Shown here: piece by piece, positions 16,176 through 23,905 of the stretch
How positions within the stretch are numbered: position 1 is the stretch's first letter
How the letters are laid out: every line of letters starts with the position of its first letter
Assembly (NCBI GenBank): GCA_003314535.1
Contig: POSG01000017.1
Span: 1-64,000 of the forward strand
Length of the DNA: 64,000 bases
Source of the DNA: Geobacter sp.
GTDB taxonomy: Bacteria; Desulfobacterota; Desulfuromonadia; Geobacterales; Geobacteraceae
Direction: 5' to 3'
The notes under the pieces: model-generated
The model's input: only the letters and a program-made list of their open reading frames with translations
What the model was told of the DNA's origin: nothing
Databases searched by the model: none
Made by a program: the position numbers and the translations under genes

Positions 16176-17012
16176 ATGAGGATATCCTTTGTTGTGCTGT
16201 TCTTGCTTTACTGTGTTGGTGCTTCTGCGGGGCAACTCCAACAACCGCGTAAAGAAACTGTAGTACTTGCTGCTGGCCAACAGACTATCGGAAAACAACA
16301 ACGTGGCACCGAGCAAGCACCTGTTTTCGTAAAAATAATCCCACCTGAGAAGACAAAAGTAGAAGTCGCCGCAGCCGCAAAAGAGAAGGAAGAGAAGAGA
16401 ACGCCGAAGATAATGGCAGACATAACAGCATGGGCAACGATCATATCCACATGCCTAACGTTTGTGGCATTAATTGTGGTATTGTATCAAACAAAACTGA
16501 CACGTCGATCTCTTAACGCTGCAATACAAAGCTATGAACAAGACAAGAGAGTCCGTCAAATTGAAAGCCTCCCTAGAATATATTTTGTGATTGATGCTCA
16601 GGTTACCATTGAGAAATGGATAAGTGACTATGAACAAATTATAACTAATCTGAGGACAGCTCTAAGAATGAATGATGATGATATATTAAGTAAACTGTCC
16701 AGCAAGGGCTTAGCCACCCCGAAAAATCTGGTAAGCAAGTATATGTACGAAAATGCGCCCCAATGGGTTTCCGTATTGTTGATGACTGCAGCACAGTATT
16801 ATTTTGATCGTATGGCGCCTCTACTATACGTTTGGGATGCAAACAAGAAGGTCGGAAACTACTCATTAGCGAGCGAGTTATTGATAGAATTCGAAGCTCA
16901 TAAGAGGCGACTGGAAGAGATTTACGGATATTTTAGAGAGATGATACCTGATGCGTGCCTTGAATCGCCGGCAAGTATTCGCGATGAGAAATTCTTGACA
17001 GACAATGGCTAA
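16176..17012 (+). CDS. Membrane-anchored protein of unknown function in the defence-like block
   Basis: I chose ATG 16176 (278 aa) because AAGGAG lies upstream and the first residues (MRISFVVLFLLYCVGASAG) form a good signal peptide. A charged Lys/Glu/Ala linker follows (about 50-85), then a membrane helix (WATIISTCLTFVALIVVLY, about 92-112). A 165-residue soluble domain follows, rich in Tyr and helices. No known domain recognised. Membrane anchor plus a soluble domain is common among effectors of anti-phage systems, and the neighbours are cyclase-like, TIR and FRG genes. Its stop codon lies inside an attC-like site. Confidence 0.6.
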   Translation: MRISFVVLFLLYCVGASAGQLQQPRKETVVLAAGQQTIGKQQRGTEQAPVFVKIIPPEKTKVEVAAAAKEKEEKRTPKIMADITAWATIISTCLTFVALIVVLYQTKLTRRSLNAAIQSYEQDKRVRQIESLPRIYFVIDAQVTIEKWISDYEQIITNLRTALRMNDDDILSKLSSKGLATPKNLVSKYMYENAPQWVSVLLMTAAQYYFDRMAPLLYVWDANKKVGNYSLASELLIEFEAHKRRLEEIYGYFREMIPDACLESPASIRDEKFLTDNG

Positions 17013-17069
17013 CAAAGCGCGACACGCGGCCTCCGCTGTGCTTCGCCGGTGCGCTCTCCCACGTTGGCT
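17007..17069 (+). repeat. Integron attC-like site 1
   Basis: The site runs from GGCTAAC (17007-17013) to GTTGGCT (17063-17069), the places of the attC R'' and R' boxes. Its GC-rich core at 17019-17054 is 30/36 identical to the core of site 2 at 18069-18104, exactly 1,050 bp away. GTTGGCT is the exact reverse complement of AGCCAAC at the start of site 2, as expected when a cassette carries the two halves of its own attC at its ends. Confidence 0.55.
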
Positions 17070-17082
17070 CAAGAGAGACATA

Positions 17083-18048
17083 ATGGACAAAACAACACGA
17101 AAAAAAGTAGCCGTAATAAGCAACTACGTTGAAGGAAACTTTTCAGAAGCTGATTGGTACACGCTCGGCCAGATTACGGGGCGACTTAATGTCATAACCG
17201 GGCACCCAAGGCTTTTTCGGTCGATGCACTTTGGAGATGATGATTACACGTTCTGCGTCATTGAGGTACTAAATCAGATATTCGAGGAAAATGAAGAACT
17301 GGTGGAAGAAATAATTGATTATTTTGACATTGCTCTTTGGTATCAGCAGAAAGAACCGGAGAAGCATAAGAAACTTTTCTTAAATTCTATCTCAGTATCT
17401 CCAGATTTTTGGAAAGAAGGATGCCTCAAGCTGTTTTTGAGTCATTTAACAAACAATAAAGAGCGTATGTCCTATCTAAAAAGTTTCCTAGACCATTGGG
17501 GGATATGCGCTTTTGTAGCTCATGAGGACATTGAGCCTTCAAGAGAATGGCGATACGAAGTTGAAGTTGCCCTTGAAACAATGGAAGTCATGGTTGTTTT
17601 GGTTGAACCTGGTTTTAAAGACTCCGACTGGTGTTGTCAAGAAGTAGGATATGCGCTTGGCAGGAAAGTAGAAATTATTCCGTTACGAGCAGGCATGGAC
17701 CCTTTTGGTTTCTTTGGTAAGTATCAAGGAATTCAAGCTAAGGGGAAAACCCCAGCAGTAGTGGCAGAGGAAATTGTATGCACTCTTTTAAAGAAACCGA
17801 AATACAGAACACAACTTCTGCAATGCATCGGTAAAGCCTTAGCGAGCTTACAGTCAGATACTAAGTTGATAAATGTCAACATATTGGATTCATGGAATAT
17901 TGCGACAGATGATCAGCTTAAAACATTACTTGAGCGGATTTCTCTTTCGGAGTACGAGAAGAAGCAACTCAAAGACATAATCGCCCGGACAAACGCCTTT
18001 AAGGTCGAAAAGGTAATCCCTGAAGTTTCGGATGATATTCCTTTCTAA
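17083..18048 (+). CDS. TIR-domain protein, probable NAD-consuming or signalling effector
   Basis: The 321-residue protein has a TIR domain at about residues 113-240. It begins LKLFLSHLTNN, continues with WGICAFVAHEDIEPSREW, and contains SDWCCQEVGYALG, where Glu187 is in the place of the catalytic Glu of NAD-cleaving TIR domains. The N-terminal 100 residues form a separate acidic helical module (YTLGQITGRLNVITGHPRL, GDDDYTFCVIEVLNQIFEE), probably a sensor or adaptor. I chose ATG 17083; the open frame extends to 17005, but those 26 codons are the attC-like site. The gene forms one cassette between attC-like sites 1 and 2. Enzyme activity is inferred from the family. Confidence 0.8.
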   Translation: MDKTTRKKVAVISNYVEGNFSEADWYTLGQITGRLNVITGHPRLFRSMHFGDDDYTFCVIEVLNQIFEENEELVEEIIDYFDIALWYQQKEPEKHKKLFLNSISVSPDFWKEGCLKLFLSHLTNNKERMSYLKSFLDHWGICAFVAHEDIEPSREWRYEVEVALETMEVMVVLVEPGFKDSDWCCQEVGYALGRKVEIIPLRAGMDPFGFFGKYQGIQAKGKTPAVVAEEIVCTLLKKPKYRTQLLQCIGKALASLQSDTKLINVNILDSWNIATDDQLKTLLERISLSEYEKKQLKDIIARTNAFKVEKVIPEVSDDIPF

Positions 18049-18056
18049 TAATTCAA

Positions 18057-18119
18057 AGCCAACCCGCAGCGGCGCGCGGTCTCCGCTTCGCTCCGCCGGT
18101 GCGCATTTAGACGTTGTAA
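18057..18119 (+). repeat. Integron attC-like site 2
   Basis: Bounded by AGCCAAC (18057-18063) and GTTGTAA (18113-18119), with a GC-rich palindromic core closely similar to site 1. It lies between the TIR stop codon and the FRG ribosome binding site. The right box differs at one base from the reverse complement of TTCCAAC in site 3, which again fits cassette structure. Confidence 0.55.
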
Positions 18120-18133
18120 TAGGAGTAACTTGA

Positions 18134-18949
18134 ATGGTTAATATTGAAGAGAAAGTTATTAAAAACTGGAACGATTTTGATCAACATGTGCGCAATTTAC
18201 AATTACGGAAGTGGATTTTTAGAGGGCAAGTTGACGCTTCATGGAAGTTAGAGAGCTCCATTTATCGTTCATTTGAAGATGTTGTGACAGTAACCACAAG
18301 TTCAAGACGAAAACCTAAAAAACTAGCGCGGCGCAGCCATGAGAATGTGGCACTTGATAAATTTATGGCAACAGCACGTCAGTATGACGTGCCACTTCCC
18401 TTGAATGATGACCCGTTGGAATGGCTTGCTGTAATGCAGCACTATGGAGCCCCTACGAGACTTATTGATGCAACATTTTCACCATACATCGCAGCATACT
18501 TTGCACTTGAAACAGGGACAACAGATGCCGCCGTATATTGTTTTCGAGAAAACGTTTTTCGTGAGATAGACAAGAACAGCTATTCCGACCATATATTGAA
18601 ATACAAAGAAATACTCAACAAAGATCAAAAAGATATAATGTATGTATATGAACCAAGACAAACAACCCCTAGATTGCTAGCGCAGCAAGGGCTTTTCTTA
18701 GTATCTGGATCACTTAAGGTTTCGCATGAAGATATAATTGAAGCCTACAACCTGAGTGATAAGGACGCTATAAAACTGATAATTCCAATGAAACTACGTG
18801 ATGAAGGAGTAAAGCACTTACGGCGAATGAACATAACGTCAACTCTTCTATTTCCGGGCATTGAAGGCTTCTGCAAATCATTCAGGCACCAACCATATTT
18901 CATAGTCCAGTCCGAAGGCAGAGTTGGCGATTTAGATCAAGAAGATTAA
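18134..18949 (+). CDS. FRG-domain protein
   Basis: The 271-residue soluble protein has the FRG domain named after its Phe-Arg-Gly motif: KWIFRGQVDASWKLESSIYR at about residues 30-50. It continues with the conserved AVMQHYGAPTRLIDATFSP and AAYFALE segments (about 100-130). FRG proteins are common in defence islands and integron cassettes; their biochemical function is mostly unknown. TAGGAG lies 9 nt before the ATG. It is probably a one-gene cassette between attC-like sites 2 and 3, downstream of the TIR cassette, so a shared promoter outside the array is likely. Confidence 0.8.
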   Translation: MVNIEEKVIKNWNDFDQHVRNLQLRKWIFRGQVDASWKLESSIYRSFEDVVTVTTSSRRKPKKLARRSHENVALDKFMATARQYDVPLPLNDDPLEWLAVMQHYGAPTRLIDATFSPYIAAYFALETGTTDAAVYCFRENVFREIDKNSYSDHILKYKEILNKDQKDIMYVYEPRQTTPRLLAQQGLFLVSGSLKVSHEDIIEAYNLSDKDAIKLIIPMKLRDEGVKHLRRMNITSTLLFPGIEGFCKSFRHQPYFIVQSEGRVGDLDQED

Positions 18950-18957
18950 TGCGAACG

Positions 18958-19027
18958 TTCCAACTCTCGCGTGGACTCGGTCGTGGTGGAAAGGCCCACC
19001 ACGCCGGTCACGCTCATAGCCATTAAT
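18958..19027 (+). repeat. attC-like site 3 with bulged hairpin
   Basis: The left arm 18969-18989 pairs with the right arm 18996-19013 as a perfect 18-bp stem if three single bases (18974, 18977, 18981) bulge out on one strand. Such extra-helical bases are the structural hallmark of folded attC sites. TTCCAAC at 18958-18964 is the left box; no good right box is visible, so the site may be degenerate. An outer ATTAATG/CATTAAT pair (18945-18951 and 19021-19027) frames it. Confidence 0.5.
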
Positions 19028-19439
19028 AAAGTATCTGCTCTTCCCAGTGTCCAGATTTGTCCGCGCTGGGGACCCAAGGCAGACTCGAAACATCTACTTG
19101 ATTGGACACCGACTGGAAGCTAGATCCCTGATTATATTTCTTCGGAAGTATTCTCCCAAAAAAGTTCAATTCGGACACTTCCAATTAAATAACTAGTTGC
19201 ACGCATACATGGCAGCAGTTTAACAATTTATTCTCACGCTTTATTTGGTGGTTATGTGAAGGTACCTTCTTTTGTGGAATAGTCCCGAGAGACAACCATG
19301 ATATGTGATTTCAAAAATTCCTGAAGAAAATATATTGTTAAAATGAGGCATACTCTTTACAGGTGGAGTAGGTTAGAAATGCTATTGACAAAACCAGTAA
19401 ACTTAATTAGGTGTTTGCAATTAATTGCAAAGTGCAAAA
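19028..19439. other. Intergenic stretch carrying the second long palindrome
   Basis: No gene is visible. The only clear structure is TTTGCAATTAATTGCAAA at 19414-19431, an 18-bp perfect palindrome whose inner 16 bp equal those at 13142-13157. It is followed by AGTGCAAAA, which also occurs after the first copy (near 13217). Confidence 0.5.
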
Positions 19440-19743
19440 TCAATGAACGTTGGCTTTAATGATTTTGAAAATCATCCGCCTCTTCTCTTCTCTTATACCC
19501 TCAAGTAAGGTTGTAATGCTTCTTAATTGATTTGCTTCCTTGTCCAGATGATCAAAAACAAAAATATCTTTCATATCGACATCTAAGGCGTCTGATAATT
19601 TTTCCACGATTTCAAGGGAGGGATAGCTTTTACCTACTTCGATTCGACTGAGATATTTCGATCCTTTCCCTACTTTTTCTGAAAGCTGTTCCTAGAACAT
19701 GACTTATTTTATCGCGAAGTTCTTTTATCTTTGCCCCGAACAT
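19440..19743 (-). pseudogene. XRE-family helix-turn-helix regulator, frameshifted
   Basis: Read on the minus strand, the frame starts MFGAKIKELRDKISHVLGT and is then lost. A second frame continues EQLSEKVGKGSKYLSRIE, then VGKSYPSLEIVEKLSDALDV, an unmistakable XRE DNA-binding domain, and ends at TGA 19440-19442. The normal LTQ turn between the two parts is missing, so a small deletion plus frameshift has destroyed the gene. It may once have controlled the defence genes or the element. Confidence 0.7.
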
Positions 19744-19952
19744 ACACATTCGTGTTTTAGTTCGCCCTCTAAAAAGGAAGATAAGGAGCTTTCAAGGGTT
19801 TTAATAAACTAACGCATGGTTAGATATTTATTGACATTTTCGCGTTTACAAATAGAATTATCGCCATCGCAAACAAATTTTCATCATCAGACAGTTAATA
19901 TTTTAGACTGTAAAACTATTTCTCATATCAATTAAAATCACTGGAGGATATT

Positions 19953-20570
19953 GTGAAAAGCCCGAATTCTTGTCCATTTTGTGATTATATGTCTTCGGAA
20001 ATGACAAATTTCTGCCCAAATTGTGGAGTCGATTTAACAGAATATAGAAAAAATTCCGAGACAACCGCAGAGCAAGCAAGAAATGATATTATAGGGTTTG
20101 ATTTTAAATGCCCAGTTTGCAAAAGTGATAACATCAAAAGACTCCCAATAGCCTACAAAGAAGGTTTATCAGCCGTGAATCTTAATTCATCGGGAGGCGG
20201 TATAGGGATTGGCAGCGGGGGTATCGGTGTCGGACTTGCGGGCTTTTCCACAAAAGGTTCCCAGCAAACTGAATTATCTATAAGCGTTTCACCACCGGCA
20301 AAATCTAGTCCGAGCTTAAAGGCAGGATATCGGATAGTGGCAGCAATTTTGATGTTTCTAATAGGCGTCTTTTTGGTTGCAGCAGATACCCCGGGAACAA
20401 AAACCGCAGGTGGCCTAATCATTGTTGTAGGGATAGTATTATTTTTTATTGGCGGTTCAAATGATTCTATTGACTACGAAATAAGACAAAAAAATTGGGA
20501 AAATTCATTTATTTGCCTTCGCTGTGGACATATTCATTGCCCTAATCCAGAATATATAAAAAACTGTTAG
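19953..20570 (+). CDS. Zinc-ribbon membrane protein with a glycine-rich linker
   Basis: A GTG start with GGAGG 7 nt upstream gives 205 residues. Two zinc-ribbon knuckles (CPFC...CPNC, about residues 7-24) are followed by CPVCKSD (about 52) and a matching CLRCGHIHC near the C-terminus (about 190), so four Cys pairs could bind two zinc ions. The middle has a glycine-rich GGGIGIGSGGIGVGLAGF stretch and then two membrane helices (about 128-146 and 150-168). The architecture suggests a membrane protein with cytoplasmic zinc ribbons. Function unknown; it lies alone between the XRE remnant and the HNH-like gene. Confidence 0.65.
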   Translation: MKSPNSCPFCDYMSSEMTNFCPNCGVDLTEYRKNSETTAEQARNDIIGFDFKCPVCKSDNIKRLPIAYKEGLSAVNLNSSGGGIGIGSGGIGVGLAGFSTKGSQQTELSISVSPPAKSSPSLKAGYRIVAAILMFLIGVFLVAADTPGTKTAGGLIIVVGIVLFFIGGSNDSIDYEIRQKNWENSFICLRCGHIHCPNPEYIKNC

Positions 20571-20876
20571 TAATATTATTTAGCCGAGCTATTTAGATTC
20601 AAAAGTATTTCCTCTTGGAAATGGTTTTACGGTTTCATTATCATTCTACCCTGCTTTCATGGCTCATAAACCCTGAATATGAGATTTGAGAACTATGAGC
20701 CCACATTCTAAATTGAGCTGGCCAGAAGGGCTACCTGAGCATTCGCTCCCTGGAAAAAGCCTCTCAAAATGGATTTATGGAAGCCGATTTTTCCCTGAAC
20801 GTTTTTAAAACCCTTTTAATAACGTCTGGTTGATGATACGACAGACTGATCCCATGCGAACACAAAGGAACGAACC
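20571..20876. other. Intergenic stretch without a visible gene
   Basis: I see no coding frame, strong hairpin or consensus promoter here. It carries the AAAGGA that precedes the TTG start of the next gene. Confidence 0.4.
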
Positions 20877-21266
20877 TTGCCGGAAATAACTCATACGATT
20901 GACGAAATCTTCGAGATTGCATTGGATAAGGGGTTGACAAGGAGGGTGTGGAAATGGAAACTATTGCGCCCATATAACGGTTTTGTTCATGATCAGCGTG
21001 TCAGAAAATGGCAGGCATTATATCTTGCAATTCGACTTGGCATTATCCCCCCGGCAGAAAATTTCCCTTGCGAAATTTGCGGTACAAGATACCCAGGTTC
21101 ACCAATAACATACCATTCCGAAGACTATTCCAGTATGACTGGTCATTATCCCTTGTGCAAAAGCTGCCATACTTTGATTCACATGCGATTCAAAAACCGT
21201 CAGTCGTGGTGGGACTTGATTCGCAAATTCGGTGATGGCTCAGGGTGGTATGAATGTTTGGAATAG
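20877..21266 (+). CDS. Small HNH-like zinc-binding protein
   Basis: The 129-residue protein starts at TTG with AAAGGA about 7 nt upstream. A CEIC knuckle (about residue 64) pairs with CKSCHTLIHMR (about 93-103), and HSEDYSSMTGHYPLC lies between. This Cys4 plus His arrangement resembles HNH endonucleases lacking the clear His-Asn-His core, so nuclease activity is uncertain. The N-terminal 60 residues are helical and basic. It lies back-to-tail with the type III restriction genes, whose 3' end is 14 bp away on the opposite strand. Confidence 0.6.
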   Translation: MPEITHTIDEIFEIALDKGLTRRVWKWKLLRPYNGFVHDQRVRKWQALYLAIRLGIIPPAENFPCEICGTRYPGSPITYHSEDYSSMTGHYPLCKSCHTLIHMRFKNRQSWWDLIRKFGDGSGWYECLE

Positions 21267-21280
21267 ACAGACGTATAAAA

Positions 21281-23905
21281 TCAATCGGTACGACGTATTT
21301 TCTCAGCAATAGCATCTAATTGCTTACCTTTCGGCATAACAAAAAGACATTTGCCATTACTCCGTTTCTCCCATAATTCCCCTAGGGCGCGTTTCTCTTT
21401 AGAATCGTCATCGCTCCAGCGGTCCGCACCTTTATATTCAACTACAAGATACCGCCCGTCACTAAGAAGACATACGAAGTCAGGGTAAAATTTGTCCGTT
21501 GTGGTTTGCAACGAGAAGGAATGCCTTTCCCGACGTTCGATATTTCGAACCCAGTATTTGACTTCAGGCAGGGTGTCAATAAATACAGCGCAGTCAAATT
21601 CTTCTCCGTTATCCTTCAGGTTTCCAACTTCCTTATAATAGTGCTTTTTGAATTGGAAACTTCCCTTGTAGAGGGAGTTATAGGGATATTCAAGGGGGTT
21701 GAAGGAAAAACAGACATCAGGAGTCACGACGAGAGGAGTTGCACATTCCGGGAGCAATAATGACTGATAGGCGCGAACAAAAGCCATCTGCCTGTGTTGC
21801 TCAATCTTTTCCGATACTCTCTGCCTTAGGGTATATTTATCATGGTAAAGCTGGCTGAGATCGAAACTCCGAACATCAAGGAGAAAATGCACAAGGGATG
21901 TCAAGAATGGTCCCGATTCCGAAGGAGGAATATCTTGATGTGAAATAGTTCTGTCTAACCAATAAACCAGATTGGCAACAGTTTGTGTTTGGTCATTTGT
22001 AAGTATGGTCATCTGTTCATGCAGATCGGAGATGAACCTTTTGGCGAGTTTCCCCCTTTCGGATACATCGATTTCCATGACTTTTCCGTCAAACTTCTTC
22101 AACGAATATTCTGACTCATTCAAAGAGGGGTCGCATTTGGAAAGTTCCCATGGCCTTTCAAGGAAATGGGTCTGTTCGAAAGCTTCAAACAAGTTTCCCT
22201 GTTTTATCGACAAAACTGGGATGGAAAAGGATTCCCCCCTTTCAGCGGGTGATTTTGGTTGTTCTGACGGAAGCCCGCGGGTTTTCCTGAATACCCGTTC
22301 TATACTGGCCTTGGCTTCCGTGGTTGCAAAGCAGTGCTGCAAGGCGAATTTTTCATGCTCTTCCATCACTCCGCTAAATGTGATCTCGCCCTTCTGTTCA
22401 TCATAGGTAACTTTGGCTGCAATCTCTTCCGGTAGGCTCTCCAGTTTCGGGATTTCTTTTACTGCCTCAGTTGCCTTTGTCCAGAACTGCTCAAGTCCGC
22501 CGTTCGATTTCTCTGGAATCTTGGTGATGAGGTCTTTGGCCTCTTGACGGTTGAAACCGTTTTGCACCAAAGCATCTTCAAGGGCGTTTGCTGTTTCAAT
22601 AAAATTGCGGGAAGTCGCGAACGCATAAGACATATTCAATTCTTCGTTTTGCTTGCGTCGTGCCTTCGGTAATCGCATTATCCGGCCTAAAATCTGTTCC
22701 ACGGCAGTCGAAGAACGCATTTCCGCCACCGAACAGAGGACATAGGCAAATGGGCAATCCCATCCCTCTTTGAGTGCCTGCACGGTAATGATATAGCGAA
22801 CATCACAGGATGAATCGGAAAGATCAAGCCCTTCAAGCCCCTTGTCGGTCCCGGTTGCACGACGTATCTGTTCCGGTGGTATTGAGAAGTCATCCAGCAA
22901 GCATTGCTCAACCACTTCAACCGTTAACGTTTCATGGTTCTGGTTCTTGGGTTGCGCCTGGAAAAGAACTATAGGCCGGATATACTCGCCCGTGGCCATG
23001 CGTTCCTTCATGGATATACCTTCAAGATGTTTTCTGAGTTCAATTGCATCCCCTACAAGCTCTTTCCAGTTGGGGCGCGTTTCAAGGCGAATGGGAAGCT
23101 TTATCATCTGATCGGCTTTGAGTTCCGCCGCTGAAACGGAATGAAGTACATTGCTGGGGTTGCCTTCGGTATCGGGGGTTGCGGAAAATTCGATAATGCA
23201 GGAAGGGTTGAATCGCGCCAGGGTTTCAAAGGAAAGTTGGGTCCGGGCGTTGTGAGCTTCATCAACTATAACGATGGGTCGATGAAGACGGAGCAGGTTG
23301 GAAAGGGATTGGATTGGCTTGCCGTCTGCGTATGTTTCGAGGGAAGCAATCAAGGCCGGTTCAACATTGCTGAAATGATCCATGAGCGCGCCGGATTGTT
23401 CATACACCTTGCGCCCTTCCGTTTCATCCACTCGAAAGGCTTGCATTGTAGAAACAATCACTGTTGTTCCCGTGGCGAGCGTAGGACGCGTTACGTATAA
23501 CGCCTCTTGAACGGATAACACGGAAACGGAAGACATGGTTTCTTCAAGGGCTTGCCGGTAAGGGTGATTTCGGTCTTTCAGGGCATTTAAGGTCTGCTCC
23601 TTGATGGCGTTTGACGGGACAAGCCAAAGGACAACCGGAAAATCGGCATTTAGCAAATCACTTGCCGCAACGCTGATTGAGTGACAGGCAACAAAGGTTT
23701 TGCCTCCGCCTGTCGGTATGCGCAGGCATACGTAAGGTAGGCCGGGAACCTCTTTAACGTCACGGTATGGAATCCCTGTGCCGAATATCTGGCGGGTTAC
23801 ATCATAATATGCGGTATCAGCGTTTCCGTATTGCTTACAGGCGCGGAAATAGCCCCGCAAGGCATCAAGGGCGCGGTTCTGGTATTCCTTGGGGGTAATC
23901 ATCAT
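21281..23905 (-). CDS. res: Type III restriction enzyme, Res subunit
   Basis: The 874-residue protein is a superfamily 2 helicase-nuclease. Walker A is IPTGGGKTF (about 63-71), the DEAH box is VIVDEAHNA (about 215), and motif III is EFSATP. QILGRIMRLPKARR supplies motif VI. The C-terminus has FYPDFVCLL...YLVVEYKG, the PD-(D/E)xK nuclease core that cuts DNA in type III systems. It overlaps the upstream mod gene by 4 bp (23902-23905) and must act as a complex with Mod, cleaving after ATP-driven movement from two unmethylated sites. The length is close to that of typical Res subunits, with no frameshift visible. Confidence 0.93.
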   Translation of the reverse strand: MMITPKEYQNRALDALRGYFRACKQYGNADTAYYDVTRQIFGTGIPYRDVKEVPGLPYVCLRIPTGGGKTFVACHSISVAASDLLNADFPVVLWLVPSNAIKEQTLNALKDRNHPYRQALEETMSSVSVLSVQEALYVTRPTLATGTTVIVSTMQAFRVDETEGRKVYEQSGALMDHFSNVEPALIASLETYADGKPIQSLSNLLRLHRPIVIVDEAHNARTQLSFETLARFNPSCIIEFSATPDTEGNPSNVLHSVSAAELKADQMIKLPIRLETRPNWKELVGDAIELRKHLEGISMKERMATGEYIRPIVLFQAQPKNQNHETLTVEVVEQCLLDDFSIPPEQIRRATGTDKGLEGLDLSDSSCDVRYIITVQALKEGWDCPFAYVLCSVAEMRSSTAVEQILGRIMRLPKARRKQNEELNMSYAFATSRNFIETANALEDALVQNGFNRQEAKDLITKIPEKSNGGLEQFWTKATEAVKEIPKLESLPEEIAAKVTYDEQKGEITFSGVMEEHEKFALQHCFATTEAKASIERVFRKTRGLPSEQPKSPAERGESFSIPVLSIKQGNLFEAFEQTHFLERPWELSKCDPSLNESEYSLKKFDGKVMEIDVSERGKLAKRFISDLHEQMTILTNDQTQTVANLVYWLDRTISHQDIPPSESGPFLTSLVHFLLDVRSFDLSQLYHDKYTLRQRVSEKIEQHRQMAFVRAYQSLLLPECATPLVVTPDVCFSFNPLEYPYNSLYKGSFQFKKHYYKEVGNLKDNGEEFDCAVFIDTLPEVKYWVRNIERRERHSFSLQTTTDKFYPDFVCLLSDGRYLVVEYKGADRWSDDDSKEKRALGELWEKRSNGKCLFVMPKGKQLDAIAEKIRRTD

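Noticed and set aside
14688-18048. Calling the block a Pycsar, CBASS or Thoeris system
   Set aside because: The cyclase-like protein shows only the general fold pattern, a terminator separates it from the TIR gene, and no CD-NTase, Cap or ThsA/ThsB pair is recognisable. A named system would overstate the evidence.
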